Assembly (NCBI RefSeq): GCF_002940205.1
Contig: NZ_MDSK01000035.1
Coordinates: 1 to 51,323, forward strand
Direction of reading: 5' to 3'
Origin: Xanthomonas arboricola pv. guizotiae
GTDB lineage: Bacteria; Pseudomonadota; Gammaproteobacteria; Xanthomonadales; Xanthomonadaceae
Length of the DNA stretch: 51,323 bases
Shown here in pieces: positions 33,509 to 41,762 of this stretch. The position numbers were made by a program, and so were the translations under genes. Under the pieces are notes generated by a model, which saw only the letters and a list, made by a program, of their open reading frames with translations, did no database searches and was not told the origin of the DNA. How positions within the stretch are numbered: position 1 is the stretch's first letter; each line of letters begins with the position of its first letter.

Positions 33509-34789
33509 ATGGACCGTCTTTCCTGCGCCATCATCGACGACGACGTGGAATTCTGCGATCAGGTGGTCGAGTTAGCCACCGATAGAGGCTTCCACGCCAA
33601 GGGTATGCATACCCTTGGCGAAGCCAGCCGTTGGCTGGACAGCAACTTCCCCGACCTGTTGGTGGTGGACGTTGGCCTGCCGGACGGCAGCGGCTTCGAT
33701 CTCATCGAACGGCTCGACCCGGATCACACGCCGCAGATCGTGGTGGTCTCGGGCGATTACGCTTACGAAACCGAGGGCCGCGCGCAGCAGTTCGGTGTCA
33801 GCGAGTTCCTTACCAAGCCGTTCGCGCCCGAGCGGCTGGAACGTGTACTTGGCGACCTGCGCGAGGCGCAGCAGGGCAACCTGGGCATCGTCGGCAACAG
33901 CGACAGCATCGTGCTGTTGCGCAAGGACATCCTGCGCGTGGCGCCGACCGATCTGAATGTGCTGGTGACCGGCGAGACCGGCACCGGCAAGGATCTGGTC
34001 GCGCGCGCGATCCATCGGGTCTCCGGCCGGCGCGGTCGCTTCGTGCCGGTCAACTGCGGTGCGATTCCCGAGGAACTGCTGGCCAGCCAGTTGTTCGGCC
34101 ACGAGCGCGGCAGCTTCACCGGTGCCGATCGTCGGCATGCCGGATTCCTGGAGCAGGCGGCCGATGGCACGCTGTTCCTGGATGAAATCGGCGAGATGCC
34201 GACCCGGCTGCAGGTTTACCTGCTGCGCGCGATCGAGTCGCGCAGCTTCATGCGCGTGGGCGGCAGCGAGGAGATTCCGCTGGACGCGCGCGTGGTCGCG
34301 GCCACCCACCAGCACGTGCAACGCGAGCACGGCGTGTTGCGCGAGGATCTGTTTTACCGACTCAACGAATACCCGATCCAGGTGCCGCCGCTGCGCGAGC
34401 GTCGCGGCGACGCGCGGCTGCTGGGCCTGCGCGTGATCGATGAACTCAACGTCAAGTACGGCACCCGCAAGCTGCCGACCAAATCGTTGCTGCGCTACCT
34501 GGCCTACCACACCTGGCCGGGCAATGTGCGCGAGCTGCGCTCGTTCATCCGCTATCTGTACCTGCGCTCGGACGGCGATCTGTTGAGCGCGCCGGATGTG
34601 GTGCAGACCGTACCGCAGGCCGACGAAGACGGCTTGCTGATTCCGGCGGGGTGGACCATGCGCCAGGCCGAGGACGCCATGATCGAGGCGGCATTGGCGC
34701 GCACGCGCTTCAACAAGAAGGCGGCGGCGCGCGAGTTGGGCATCAGTGTACGCACCTTGCACAACCGGCTCAGCGACAAGGACGCCTAG
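33509..34789 (+). CDS. NtrC-family sigma-54-dependent response regulator
   Basis: 426 residues from ATG 33509. Receiver domain about 1-120, with acidic pocket IDDDVE, phosphoacceptor D54 (LVVDVGLPDG) and K103 (FLTKPF). An AAA+ domain follows: Walker A GETGTGKD (155-162), sigma-54 contact loop GSFTGA (201-206; Ser replaces the usual Ala), Walker B LFLDEI (222-227) and the R-x-D-L-F-Y-R-L sensor motif. A Fis-type helix-turn-helix closes it (KKAAARELGISVRTLHNRL). It activates sigma-54 promoters when phosphorylated. No histidine kinase is adjacent; a 75-residue H-box-like protein is coupled directly downstream. Confidence 0.93.
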   Translation: MDRLSCAIIDDDVEFCDQVVELATDRGFHAKGMHTLGEASRWLDSNFPDLLVVDVGLPDGSGFDLIERLDPDHTPQIVVVSGDYAYETEGRAQQFGVSEFLTKPFAPERLERVLGDLREAQQGNLGIVGNSDSIVLLRKDILRVAPTDLNVLVTGETGTGKDLVARAIHRVSGRRGRFVPVNCGAIPEELLASQLFGHERGSFTGADRRHAGFLEQAADGTLFLDEIGEMPTRLQVYLLRAIESRSFMRVGGSEEIPLDARVVAATHQHVQREHGVLREDLFYRLNEYPIQVPPLRERRGDARLLGLRVIDELNVKYGTRKLPTKSLLRYLAYHTWPGNVRELRSFIRYLYLRSDGDLLSAPDVVQTVPQADEDGLLIPAGWTMRQAEDAMIEAALARTRFNKKAAARELGISVRTLHNRLSDKDA

Positions 34790-35016
34790 TGGGCGATGCA
34801 TCCCAGGGGCGGCGGCGCGAGCTGCTGCATCAGTTGCGCAATCGCCTCAACGTGATGGGCTTTGCGTTGTATGCGTTGCGCCACGAGACCTCCAAGCCCA
34901 TGGAAACCTTGCGCGCCACCCATCAATCGGCGGTGGAGTTGCTCAATCAACTGGGCGAAGAAGAGCGCGCCCTGCGCCAGGACGATGCGATGTCCACCGA
35001 CGGCATCGATCCGTAA
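34789..35016 (+). CDS. H-box-like mini-protein coupled to the response regulator
   Basis: 75 residues from GTG 34789, which overlaps the response-regulator stop (TAGTG). The first helix contains LLHQLRNRLNVMGFALYALR, closely resembling the H-box of HisKA dimerisation domains (H-E-L-R-N-P-L-x-x-I), with H14 at the phosphorylatable position. A second helix (TLRATHQSAVELLNQLGEEERAL) could complete a helical hairpin. There is no ATPase domain. It may serve as a stand-alone dimerisation/phosphotransfer module or a decoy for the coupled regulator. This is inference from a short motif; no family is certain. Confidence 0.65.
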   Translation: MGDASQGRRRELLHQLRNRLNVMGFALYALRHETSKPMETLRATHQSAVELLNQLGEEERALRQDDAMSTDGIDP

Positions 35017-35240
35017 CGCTCGGCGGGCTGGGTCTGGTTACCGGGCAGGGCGGTGAGGATGCGCGGGTTGTACGGCTCCATGCAATACGACAGGTGCGCA
35101 AACCGCGGCGGTCGCGTGTCACGCTTGTCGCCGCAGCAGAACGAAAACGGCACGCCGCGCTCCAGCAGCGCATCGGCGACCGGAAACACCGCTTGGCCGC
35201 GCACATTGACCTCTAGCAATGCGCCGTTGTCTGCAGCGCA
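34947..35240 (-). pseudogene. Decayed receiver-domain fragment
   Basis: On the minus strand the frame after a TGA at 35243-35241 reads DNGALLEVNVRGQAVFPVAD, then ALLERGVPFSF and PRFAHLSYCMEPYNPRILTAL. This matches the second half of small stand-alone receiver proteins (typical: LDVNLxGE-x-x-x-P-V-A-D-x-L-x-x-R-G-I-P-F-x-F-x-T-G then PxxxKPYDPxxLxxL). The phosphoacceptor Asp is Glu here, the conserved Lys is Glu (MEPY), and the N-terminal half is missing. It overlaps the mini-protein gene only outside the homologous part. Confidence 0.6.
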
Positions 35241-35242
35241 TC

Positions 35243-35273
35243 AAAAAAAGCCCGGGTCGCGAACGACCCGGGC
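35243..35273 (-). terminator. Intrinsic terminator of the manganese catalase gene
   Basis: On the minus strand, a 10-bp perfect stem GCCCGGGTCG / CGACCCGGGC with a four-base loop is followed by seven T. It lies 28 bp past the catalase stop. Confidence 0.85.
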
Positions 35274-35301
35274 CAGTTCCCGCAAACGCTGTGAATGGAG
35301 A

Positions 35302-36201
35302 TCAGCGTTGGATGTCGCCGGTGGTGGAGCCGGCACCCGGGCCTGCGCCCAGGTCTGCACCGGTCACCCGATCCAGTTCCGGATTGGACAGCAGGCGCAG
35401 CGACATCGCGTCCAGCGCTTCGGTCTGGGTCGCATCCAGCGCAACCGTGGCCGAACCATCGCCACCGTCGACTGCGGACTGCAGCTCACGGTCTGCCACC
35501 ACCTCCCACTGCTCGCCGGCATTCCACGGGCCGACCATATCGCCTTCGCCCTGCGACATGTTGTAGTAGATGTCGGCGAAGCGCGGGTCGCCCGGCAGCT
35601 TGCCGGGCGGGAAGTTCGGCTCGATCGAATACAGCGCCTTCTCGAACGACTTCTGGTGCGCCACTTCGCGCGTCATCAAAAAGCGCAACGCATCCACGAT
35701 GCCCGGATCATCGGTGACGGTGATCAGGCGCTCATAGACCAGCTTGGCGCGTGCTTCGGCAGCGATGTTGGAGCGCATGTCCGAGGTCGGGCAGCCGATC
35801 GAATCGACATAGGCCGAAGTCCACGGCACGCCACTGGAGTTGACCAGGGCTGGGCCACCGCCGTACAGGATCTGCTGGGTGTGGCTGGTGCTGTTCTGGG
35901 TCATCGAGCGCATCTCCATGGCCTCTTCCATGCCCTCGGACAACACGGCCTTGGGGCCCTTGTTGAGCATGGCGATGATCGAGCCGATGATTTCCAGGTG
36001 GCTCAGTTCTTCGGTGGCGATATCGAACAACAGATCCTTGCGGCCCGGATCGTCTTCGCCCAATGCCTGGGTGAAGTACCGCATCGCTGCAGCAAGCTCG
36101 CCTTGCGGTCCGCCGAACTGCTCGAGCATCAACGTGGCCAGATCCGGATTGGGTTCGGCCACGCGAACGGTGTACATGAGACGCTTGTTATGCATGAACA
36201 T
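35302..36201 (-). CDS. Manganese catalase
   Basis: 299 residues from ATG 36201 (AGGAAA upstream; a second Met two codons later is possible). The ferritin-like four-helix core has dimanganese ligands in GELAAAMRYFTQ, ATEELSHLEIIG (E-x-x-H), AEARAKLVYERL and REVAHQKSFEKAL (E-x-x-H). It disproportionates hydrogen peroxide in the cytoplasm without haem. The DUF892 gene on the same strand 135 bp upstream mirrors the enterobacterial katN-yciGFE arrangement, which is under general-stress control, so similar regulation is plausible. A strong terminator follows the gene. Confidence 0.93.
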   Translation of the reverse strand: MFMHNKRLMYTVRVAEPNPDLATLMLEQFGGPQGELAAAMRYFTQALGEDDPGRKDLLFDIATEELSHLEIIGSIIAMLNKGPKAVLSEGMEEAMEMRSMTQNSTSHTQQILYGGGPALVNSSGVPWTSAYVDSIGCPTSDMRSNIAAEARAKLVYERLITVTDDPGIVDALRFLMTREVAHQKSFEKALYSIEPNFPPGKLPGDPRFADIYYNMSQGEGDMVGPWNAGEQWEVVADRELQSAVDGGDGSATVALDATQTEALDAMSLRLLSNPELDRVTGADLGAGPGAGSTTGDIQR

Positions 36202-36335
36202 GGATGGTATTTCCTGGCTGGCGCCCGACGACGACTGCAACGCGGCATGCGCGCAGAAACCTGAGGCTGGCTACGGGTGGGGGTTGCCTGTGGAATGCGG
36301 GCAAACGCGGGCGGCAGCGCCGCCTGCGCGATGCA

Positions 36336-36842
36336 TCAGGCCGCTTTGCTGGCCTTGGACGCGGTTTGATTGCCGCCTTGCTCGGCGAGCAGGGTCAGCT
36401 TTTCATCGGTGGCCTTTTCTTCTTCCAGCGTGGAAAGCAGCAGGCTGACCGCATCGGTATAGCCCAGCTGCTTCGCAATCGCAGCGATGGTGCCGTACGA
36501 GGCGATCTCGTAATGCTCCACCTTCTGCGCGCCGCCGATCAGTGCCGCATCGCGTACCGGACCTTCTTCGATCTCGTCGATCACCTCGCGGCTTTCCTCG
36601 ACCAGGCCTTCCATCGCGGCACACTTGATGCGCTTGAGTTTGATGCCGAGCAGTTCGACGATCTGGTCGATGCGTTCGATCTGGCCCTGGGTTTCTTCCA
36701 GGTGCAGCTTGAACGCTTCCACCAGCTTGGGTTCGGTGGCCGCACGTGCCAGGCGCGGCAGCGATTTGGTCAACTGCTTCTCTGCACTATAGATGTCCGA
36801 CAGCTCGTGGACGAAAAGCTCTTCGATTGTCTTGATCGCCAT
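36336..36842 (-). CDS. DUF892 ferritin-like protein (YciE/YciF family)
   Basis: 168 residues. The sequence IEELFVHELSDIYSAEKQLTKSLPRLARAA is the hallmark of the DUF892 family, a four-helix ferritin-like fold with metal ligands in E-x-x-x-x-D-x-x-x-A-E-x-Q, E-E-T-Q-G-Q-I-E-R-I and K-V-E-H-Y-E-I-A-S-Y-G. The start has a clear AAGGAG site. The tail (GNQTASKASKAA) is Lys/Ala-rich. Family members are induced in stationary phase and by osmotic or oxidative stress in enterobacteria; the reaction is unknown. It is upstream of and in line with the manganese catalase gene. Confidence 0.92.
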   Translation of the reverse strand: MAIKTIEELFVHELSDIYSAEKQLTKSLPRLARAATEPKLVEAFKLHLEETQGQIERIDQIVELLGIKLKRIKCAAMEGLVEESREVIDEIEEGPVRDAALIGGAQKVEHYEIASYGTIAAIAKQLGYTDAVSLLLSTLEEEKATDEKLTLLAEQGGNQTASKASKAA

Positions 36843-37378
36843 GGGCGGCTCCTTTGGATGGTTGGATGGATGAACAGTGCGCTGCAGCGTGTCTGCGTCT
36901 TGCGTCGATTGCGTGCGAGCCGGCTCGTCATCACTTGGGCATCGCAGTGCCCGGCGTGACGCCGGTGCTGCAATGCGGCGTTGTTGCCGTGCTTGCTCAC
37001 GCTGCCTCGCATGGTCGCTACGCTAGTCGTCGGCGTGTTAGCGCGATCGCTGGATGCGGTGACACCGGCGCGATGACGAGCTGTGCCGTGGGCGGCGCGC
37101 TGTCGATTCGCGCGCTGTCGTTGCATTAACGCCGAGCCGTGGCAATCGCACTGCATCGACCGAGTTGATGCTGACCTGTTGATGCGTGCCAGGCGCATGA
37201 CCATGACCGTGCATGCCACATCACCGAGACGGCTGTGTTGATCTCGCTCCATTGCATGGAGATGGATGCGGATGCGCAGCGACTGCAACGAGACCGTATG
37301 GCATGCACGACGGAGAATGCATGCCGTTGCAAAGCGATGCGCTACAACCGTGGGCTCGTCCTTGTTCCGGGAGCTGCC
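36843..37378. other. Gene-free spacer
   Basis: About 536 bp between the divergent DUF892 gene and the 64-residue gene. The sequence has a mixed composition with several short ATG-containing frames but no protein-like one, and no strong hairpin or repeat was seen. Confidence 0.4.
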
Positions 37379-37573
37379 ATGACGCCGTTGGACAAACCGC
37401 TACGCCGCCAGCTGCCGATCGGCGAGCTGGCCTATACCTTGATCATCGACCCGCAGGGCTTGAGGCTGGTCGAAAAAGGCCGCCGCAAGGGCGTGGCCTT
37501 GCGGTGGGACGAGCTGGTCACTGGCGATGCCGCGCTGGCCCGCGCGCTGCAGGCCTCGCTTGGCGAGTCCTGA
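37379..37573 (+). CDS. Small hypothetical protein, 64 residues
   Basis: Starts MTPLDKPLRRQLPIGELAYTLIIDPQGLRLVEKGRRKGVALRWDELVTGD. It looks like a compact beta-rich domain; the central K-G-x-R-K-G-V-x-L-x-W-D-E-L-V pattern resembles uncharacterised short proteins widely found in proteobacteria. ATG 37379 is supported by GGGAG upstream; upstream in-frame Mets are not needed. It converges on the permuted oxidase gene with a 23-bp gap. Confidence 0.7.
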   Translation: MTPLDKPLRRQLPIGELAYTLIIDPQGLRLVEKGRRKGVALRWDELVTGDAALARALQASLGES

Positions 37574-37596
37574 TCGCGGCGTGCGGGAAACCTGAT

Positions 37597-38811
37597 TCAG
37601 CGCGCAGGAAACAATCGTGCCAGCTCGCGGACCGCTGCTGCGGACGCGGCGTGATCCGGCGTGGCATCGGGGTTGTTGAAATCGTGGGCACCTTGCGACT
37701 GCACCAGCAAGCCATCGCGACGCGGCACCACATTGAGATTGTGGCCGCGCCAGACCAACCCGTAGGTCACTTCCGGTTGCGGAATCAGGCGTGCGGTCTG
37801 CCCACGTACCGGGATGACGCTGTCGTCGCCAAGCAGTGCGCGCGCGCCATAGCCGGTGGCATTGACCAGGATCTTCTCGCGCAGCTGGCCGAACTGGCGC
37901 GGATGCTCGAAGTTGCGCGTGTACAGCTCGCCGCCGGCCCGCAGGAAGTCGTCCATCAGCAGGCGCGCGTAGGCGCTGAGGTTGAAGGTCAGCTGGCTGT
38001 AGCGGCGCACGAACGGCACCGGAAACGGATGACTGCCGGGCGCGACCGGTTGCGAGCGTGGGCCGAGATCGTCGAGCAGGTCGCGCTCCAGTGGCGGGTA
38101 GTTCGGTTCGTGCGCTTCGGCCGACGCGCTCGGTTGATCGAACGGCACATCCGACAACGCATAGCCATCGCGCCATTCGATCGGCTCGCCCGGCAGGCCC
38201 AGCAGGGTCTGGTAGCGGCGAAACGAAATGCGCGCCATCTCTTCCCAGCGGGTCCTGAAATCGGCGCTGGCGTGTTCGCTGGTGCACACGCGCGAGTCCG
38301 GCGACCACACGCCGGTGGCGTAGAACGAGCGCACATCCGGCAAGCGCTCGCGCGCATAGATGCGCACGCGCAGGCCCGCACGTTGCGCCACCAGCGCGGT
38401 GGTCAGTCCGATCGCGCCGCAGCCGACCACTGCCAGCTCGCGCGCATCCGCATCGGCGGCCTGCACCAGCCGCAGCGCATGCTCGGCCGCGCCCCACGAC
38501 AGCGACCACCCGCTGCCGCCATGTCCATAGTTGTGCACCACCGTCTTGCGGCCGATGCGTTCGGCCTCGATCCGCGGCCCCTGCGCACGGAACGGGCGGG
38601 TGCAGCCGTTGATCGCGATGATGCGATCGACCGCCGCACGGATCGGCGCCAGCGGCGGCGCTGCGGCGAACTGGTCGGGCGAGGCGCCCGGCGACGTGGC
38701 GGGTAGCGGCGAGGACGGCGTAGCGGCCGCCTTGCCGGTCGCGGCCCAGCTTCCGGTGGAAGCGGCCGCGAGCGCGAGGCCGGCGCCGTGCAGGAAATGA
38801 CGACGGTGCAT
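37597..38811 (-). CDS. Tat-exported, circularly permuted D-amino-acid-oxidase-like FAD oxidoreductase
   Basis: 404 residues from ATG 38811 (AGGAG upstream). It begins with a twin-arginine signal (MHRRHFLHGAGLALAAAS). The FAD-binding dinucleotide motif VVGCGAIGLTTAL lies at 128-140 and is followed by a normal DAO-type order: PVPFVRRYSQLTFN, VNATGYGARALLGDDSVIPVRGQ (about 316-338), ending at 404. The segment that closes DAO proteins, R-x-x-G-P-R-I-E-x-E then V-V-H-N-Y-G-H-G-G-S-G-W-S-L-S-W-G, instead stands before it at 73-107. The family's C-terminal flavin element has thus moved to the N-terminus. It probably oxidises an amino acid or amine in the periplasm; the substrate is unknown. Confidence 0.87.
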   Translation of the reverse strand: MHRRHFLHGAGLALAAASTGSWAATGKAAATPSSPLPATSPGASPDQFAAAPPLAPIRAAVDRIIAINGCTRPFRAQGPRIEAERIGRKTVVHNYGHGGSGWSLSWGAAEHALRLVQAADADARELAVVGCGAIGLTTALVAQRAGLRVRIYARERLPDVRSFYATGVWSPDSRVCTSEHASADFRTRWEEMARISFRRYQTLLGLPGEPIEWRDGYALSDVPFDQPSASAEAHEPNYPPLERDLLDDLGPRSQPVAPGSHPFPVPFVRRYSQLTFNLSAYARLLMDDFLRAGGELYTRNFEHPRQFGQLREKILVNATGYGARALLGDDSVIPVRGQTARLIPQPEVTYGLVWRGHNLNVVPRRDGLLVQSQGAHDFNNPDATPDHAASAAAVRELARLFPAR

Positions 38812-39088
38812 GCGGCTCCTGAGCGATGTGCAGAAAGTGATCGGGACGACGGCGCCAGCGCGGCCGGCCACGCGTAGCGCGCGGTGCAGTACCGGTAAAC
38901 GCCAGGCCCTGCGCTGCGCGCCAGCGACCGGCACCCCCGCAGCATCGTCGGTCGCGCACGCCGAGCATACCGCGCGCATCTGTGCCTGCCACCGTCGACC
39001 AGGCAGGTTTTGCACCGCGATCCGGGCCATTGACGCCGCGCCGGTGGCCATTCGTCGCCCGGGGCTTTCGCCCGATCGCTTGCCGGCT

Positions 39089-40420
39089 ATGCTCGCCGCG
39101 TCCCAACCCAACGAGCTCCCACCCGTGTCTGCCAGCGTCTTCCTGATCGTGCGTATCGTGTTCGCCTGGGCCGCCGCGTTGCTGGTGGCCGCGATCATGT
39201 GGGCGCAGCTGTTCGGCTCCACCGGCGCGTTCTTCGGGCTGATCTGCGTGGTGCTGCTGACGCTGGCCCTGATGAGTGCGATCACGCATGTGCGACGGGT
39301 GCGCCTGATCGCCGGGCGGCTGGATCACGACACCTTGTCGACCCGCCAGCGCCGCCAGATCGAGGTGCCGCTGGACGTGCAGGCCAGCTTCGCCGTGGTC
39401 GAAGAGGCCGTGCGCGCGTTGCCGCGCGTGCAGGACATCGAATGCGCGCCCGGCAGCCTGCTGATCCGCGCCAAGGTGCGCCGCATCGACCCTTACGAAG
39501 GACGTCAGCCCTCGCGCTGGAACCTGTTCGCGCGGTTTGCGATCAAGCGCAACCAGGTGCTGGTGACGATCACGCCGGGGCAGGGCACCAGCAGCGTCAC
39601 CGTGCTGTGCGAGCCCGACGCCGGTGCCTGGGTGGACCTGTTCGCGGTGGACGAAGGCAGCAATTACGAGAACGCCGAGGCGATCAATCGCGCGGTGGTG
39701 CGCCGGGTCGGCGAGCAACGTCGCGACGAACAGGCCGCGGCCGAGCAATCGGTGATGGAAAAGGAACTGGCGGTGGCCCGCCTGAACCTGCTGCATGCCC
39801 AGGTCGAGCCGCACTTTCTCTACAACACGCTGGCTAGTGCCCAGGTACTGGCACGCACCGACCCGCCGCGCGCGGAGATCATGATCGGGCACCTGATCCA
39901 GTACCTGCGCAGCTCGCTGCCCAGCGCCGACGGGGCCATCTCCACCCTGGGCGAGGAACTCGAACGTACCCAGGCCTATCTGGAAATCCTGCGCATCCGC
40001 ATGGGCACGCGACTGGTCCTGCAGGTGGAAGTGCCCTACGAACTGCGCGCGCTGCCACTGCCGTCGATGATGCTGCAGACCCTGGTGGAGAACGCGATCA
40101 AGCACGGGCTGGAACCCAAGCCCGGCGGCGGCACGATCTGGATCCTGGCGCGTCGCGTCGACGACCATGCCACGCTGACCGTGGCCGACGATGGCCAGGG
40201 CTTCGGCACCCACACCCAGGGCACCGGCATCGGCCTGAAGAACCTGCGCGAGCGCTTGCAGTTGATCTACGCCGGCAAGGCCAGCTTTGCCATCGTGTCC
40301 AATTTCCCCAGCGGCGTGGCCGCCACCATCAGCCTGCCGCTGCCGGCGCAGATGACCGCCACACGCATGCCGCCGCCGTTGCCCGGCGCGCACAGCTCCA
40401 CCGCGCAGGTGCAGGCATGA
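39089..40420 (+). CDS. LytS-type sensor histidine kinase (His_kinase family)
   Basis: 443 residues from ATG 39089; GTG 39125 (431 residues) is an alternative and cannot be excluded, since neither has a good ribosome-binding site. Two adjacent membrane spans (VFLIVRIVFAWAAALLVAAIMW and FFGLICVVLLTLALMSAI) are followed by a unique region with little sensor character. The kinase core has HAQVEPHFLYNTL (phosphoacceptor His with the usual Q-x-x-P-H-F-L-F/Y-N), LVENAIKHGLEP (N box) and DDGQGFG...GIGLKNLRERL (G boxes). It partners the LytTR regulator whose start overlaps its stop (ATGA). Confidence 0.92.
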   Translation: MLAASQPNELPPVSASVFLIVRIVFAWAAALLVAAIMWAQLFGSTGAFFGLICVVLLTLALMSAITHVRRVRLIAGRLDHDTLSTRQRRQIEVPLDVQASFAVVEEAVRALPRVQDIECAPGSLLIRAKVRRIDPYEGRQPSRWNLFARFAIKRNQVLVTITPGQGTSSVTVLCEPDAGAWVDLFAVDEGSNYENAEAINRAVVRRVGEQRRDEQAAAEQSVMEKELAVARLNLLHAQVEPHFLYNTLASAQVLARTDPPRAEIMIGHLIQYLRSSLPSADGAISTLGEELERTQAYLEILRIRMGTRLVLQVEVPYELRALPLPSMMLQTLVENAIKHGLEPKPGGGTIWILARRVDDHATLTVADDGQGFGTHTQGTGIGLKNLRERLQLIYAGKASFAIVSNFPSGVAATISLPLPAQMTATRMPPPLPGAHSSTAQVQA

Positions 40421-41193
40421 GCGCGCTGCGTGCGGTGATCGCCGAAGACGAAGCGTTGCTGCGGCAGTCCCTGCTCGCGCTGCTGGCCGAGGTGTGCCCG
40501 CAGCTGCAGGTGGTGGGCGAATGCGAAGACGGCGCCGGCGCGCTGGAGACCATCGCCACCCAGCAACCGGATGTGGTGTTTCTGGATATCCGCATGCCCG
40601 GGCTCACCGGCATCGAGGTGGCGCGTGCGCTGCGCGAGGTCAGCCCGCGTACCCAGGTGGTGTTCGTCACTGCCTACGACCAGTACGCCATCGATGCGTT
40701 CGAACACGGCGCGGTGGACTACCTGCTCAAGCCGATCAGCCGCGAGCGCCTGCAGGCCACCTGGCAGCGCGTGCAGCAACGCGCCGCAGCCGGCCAGCCG
40801 GACGGCCAGCTGCTGGAGGCCCTGCTGCAGCGCCTGTCCGCGCGCCCTGCTGCCGCCAGCGCCGCGCCGCCGTTGGCCTGGCTCACCGCCAGCAGCGGCC
40901 GCGAGACGCGCCTGATCGCGCTGGACGAGGTGGCGTATTTCCAGGCCGACCAGAAATACACCACGGTGATGACCGCCGCTGGCGAGGCGATCCTGCGCAC
41001 GCCGCTGCGCGAATTGCTCGACGTGCTGGACCCGCAGGTGTTCAAGCAGATCCACCGCTCCACCATCGTCAACATGAAGGCGGTCGCCTCGGTGGTGCGC
41101 GAGGACACCGGCAAGGGCCGGCTGGCACTGCGCGGGCGCAGCGAAACGCTCACCGTCAGCCAGCCCTTCATGAGCCTGTTCCGCGGCATGTAA
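40417..41193 (+). CDS. LytTR-type response regulator
   Basis: 258 residues. Receiver domain 1-120 with IAEDEALLR, phosphoacceptor D57 (VVFLDIRMPG) and K in YLLKPI. The LytTR DNA-binding domain spans about 155-258 (RETRLIALDEVAYFQADQKYTTVMTA... FKQIHRSTIVNMKAV... LTVSQPFMSLFRGM). It binds direct-repeat promoters of the AlgR/LytR kind. Overlap with the kinase gene shows coupling. The downstream lipoprotein and APC permease are possible targets; that is inference from position only. Confidence 0.93.
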   Translation: MSALRAVIAEDEALLRQSLLALLAEVCPQLQVVGECEDGAGALETIATQQPDVVFLDIRMPGLTGIEVARALREVSPRTQVVFVTAYDQYAIDAFEHGAVDYLLKPISRERLQATWQRVQQRAAAGQPDGQLLEALLQRLSARPAAASAAPPLAWLTASSGRETRLIALDEVAYFQADQKYTTVMTAAGEAILRTPLRELLDVLDPQVFKQIHRSTIVNMKAVASVVREDTGKGRLALRGRSETLTVSQPFMSLFRGM

Positions 41194-41228
41194 TTCCCCC
41201 GATCGCATCGACTGAAAGGATTGCTGAT

Positions 41229-41600
41229 ATGCGCCTGATCGCCTCCCTCGTGTATTGCCTGCTTGCCTTGGCCGGTTGCCACGACCGCAACGGCACCACC
41301 TCCATCACCCGCGCCACCAGCAATGGCCAGGACGTGATCTTCAGCAAGACCCTGGCCACCGCCACCGACCTCAATGTGCATTGCCTGGCCAGCAGCAGCG
41401 GTCGCTGCCATTACCTGGTGTACGAGGAACACTGCGCCGCGCCTGCCGCAAGCAACACGACGGGCACGCCGGCCTGCGCACGCAGGACGCTGGACAGCTT
41501 TGCGCTGACGCCCGGGCAGGTGCGCGAACTGCGTGGCATTCCGCGTCAGGCGCATACCTGTGTGGATACCAGCGCGCCCAGCGCCGATTGCCATGGCTGA
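41229..41600 (+). CDS. Putative lipoprotein, 123 residues
   Basis: Starts MRLIASLVYCLLALAGCHDRNG, a lipoprotein signal with lipobox L-A-G-C. After the acylated Cys it is polar and has six further cysteines in the mature part (HCLASSSGRCHYLVYEEHC... AC... TCVDTSAPSADC), suggesting disulfides in the periplasm or at the outer membrane. ATG 41229 follows AAGGA. It lies 35 bp after the LytTR gene on the same strand and may share its transcript. No domain family is recognised. Confidence 0.75.
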   Translation: MRLIASLVYCLLALAGCHDRNGTTSITRATSNGQDVIFSKTLATATDLNVHCLASSSGRCHYLVYEEHCAAPAASNTTGTPACARRTLDSFALTPGQVRELRGIPRQAHTCVDTSAPSADCHG

Positions 41601-41762
41601 GCGCGCGTTGCAGGCCTGGCTCGGCGGAAACACGTTTCAGCAATGTAGCAAGCCATGCTGCAACCGGACGCAAGCCTGAATACGCACTGACGATCGGCGG
41701 CCGCTTCTGCGATCATTGCCGGCTTGTTGCCGGTTCACGGCGTCCTCACTGCCAGGCTTCTC

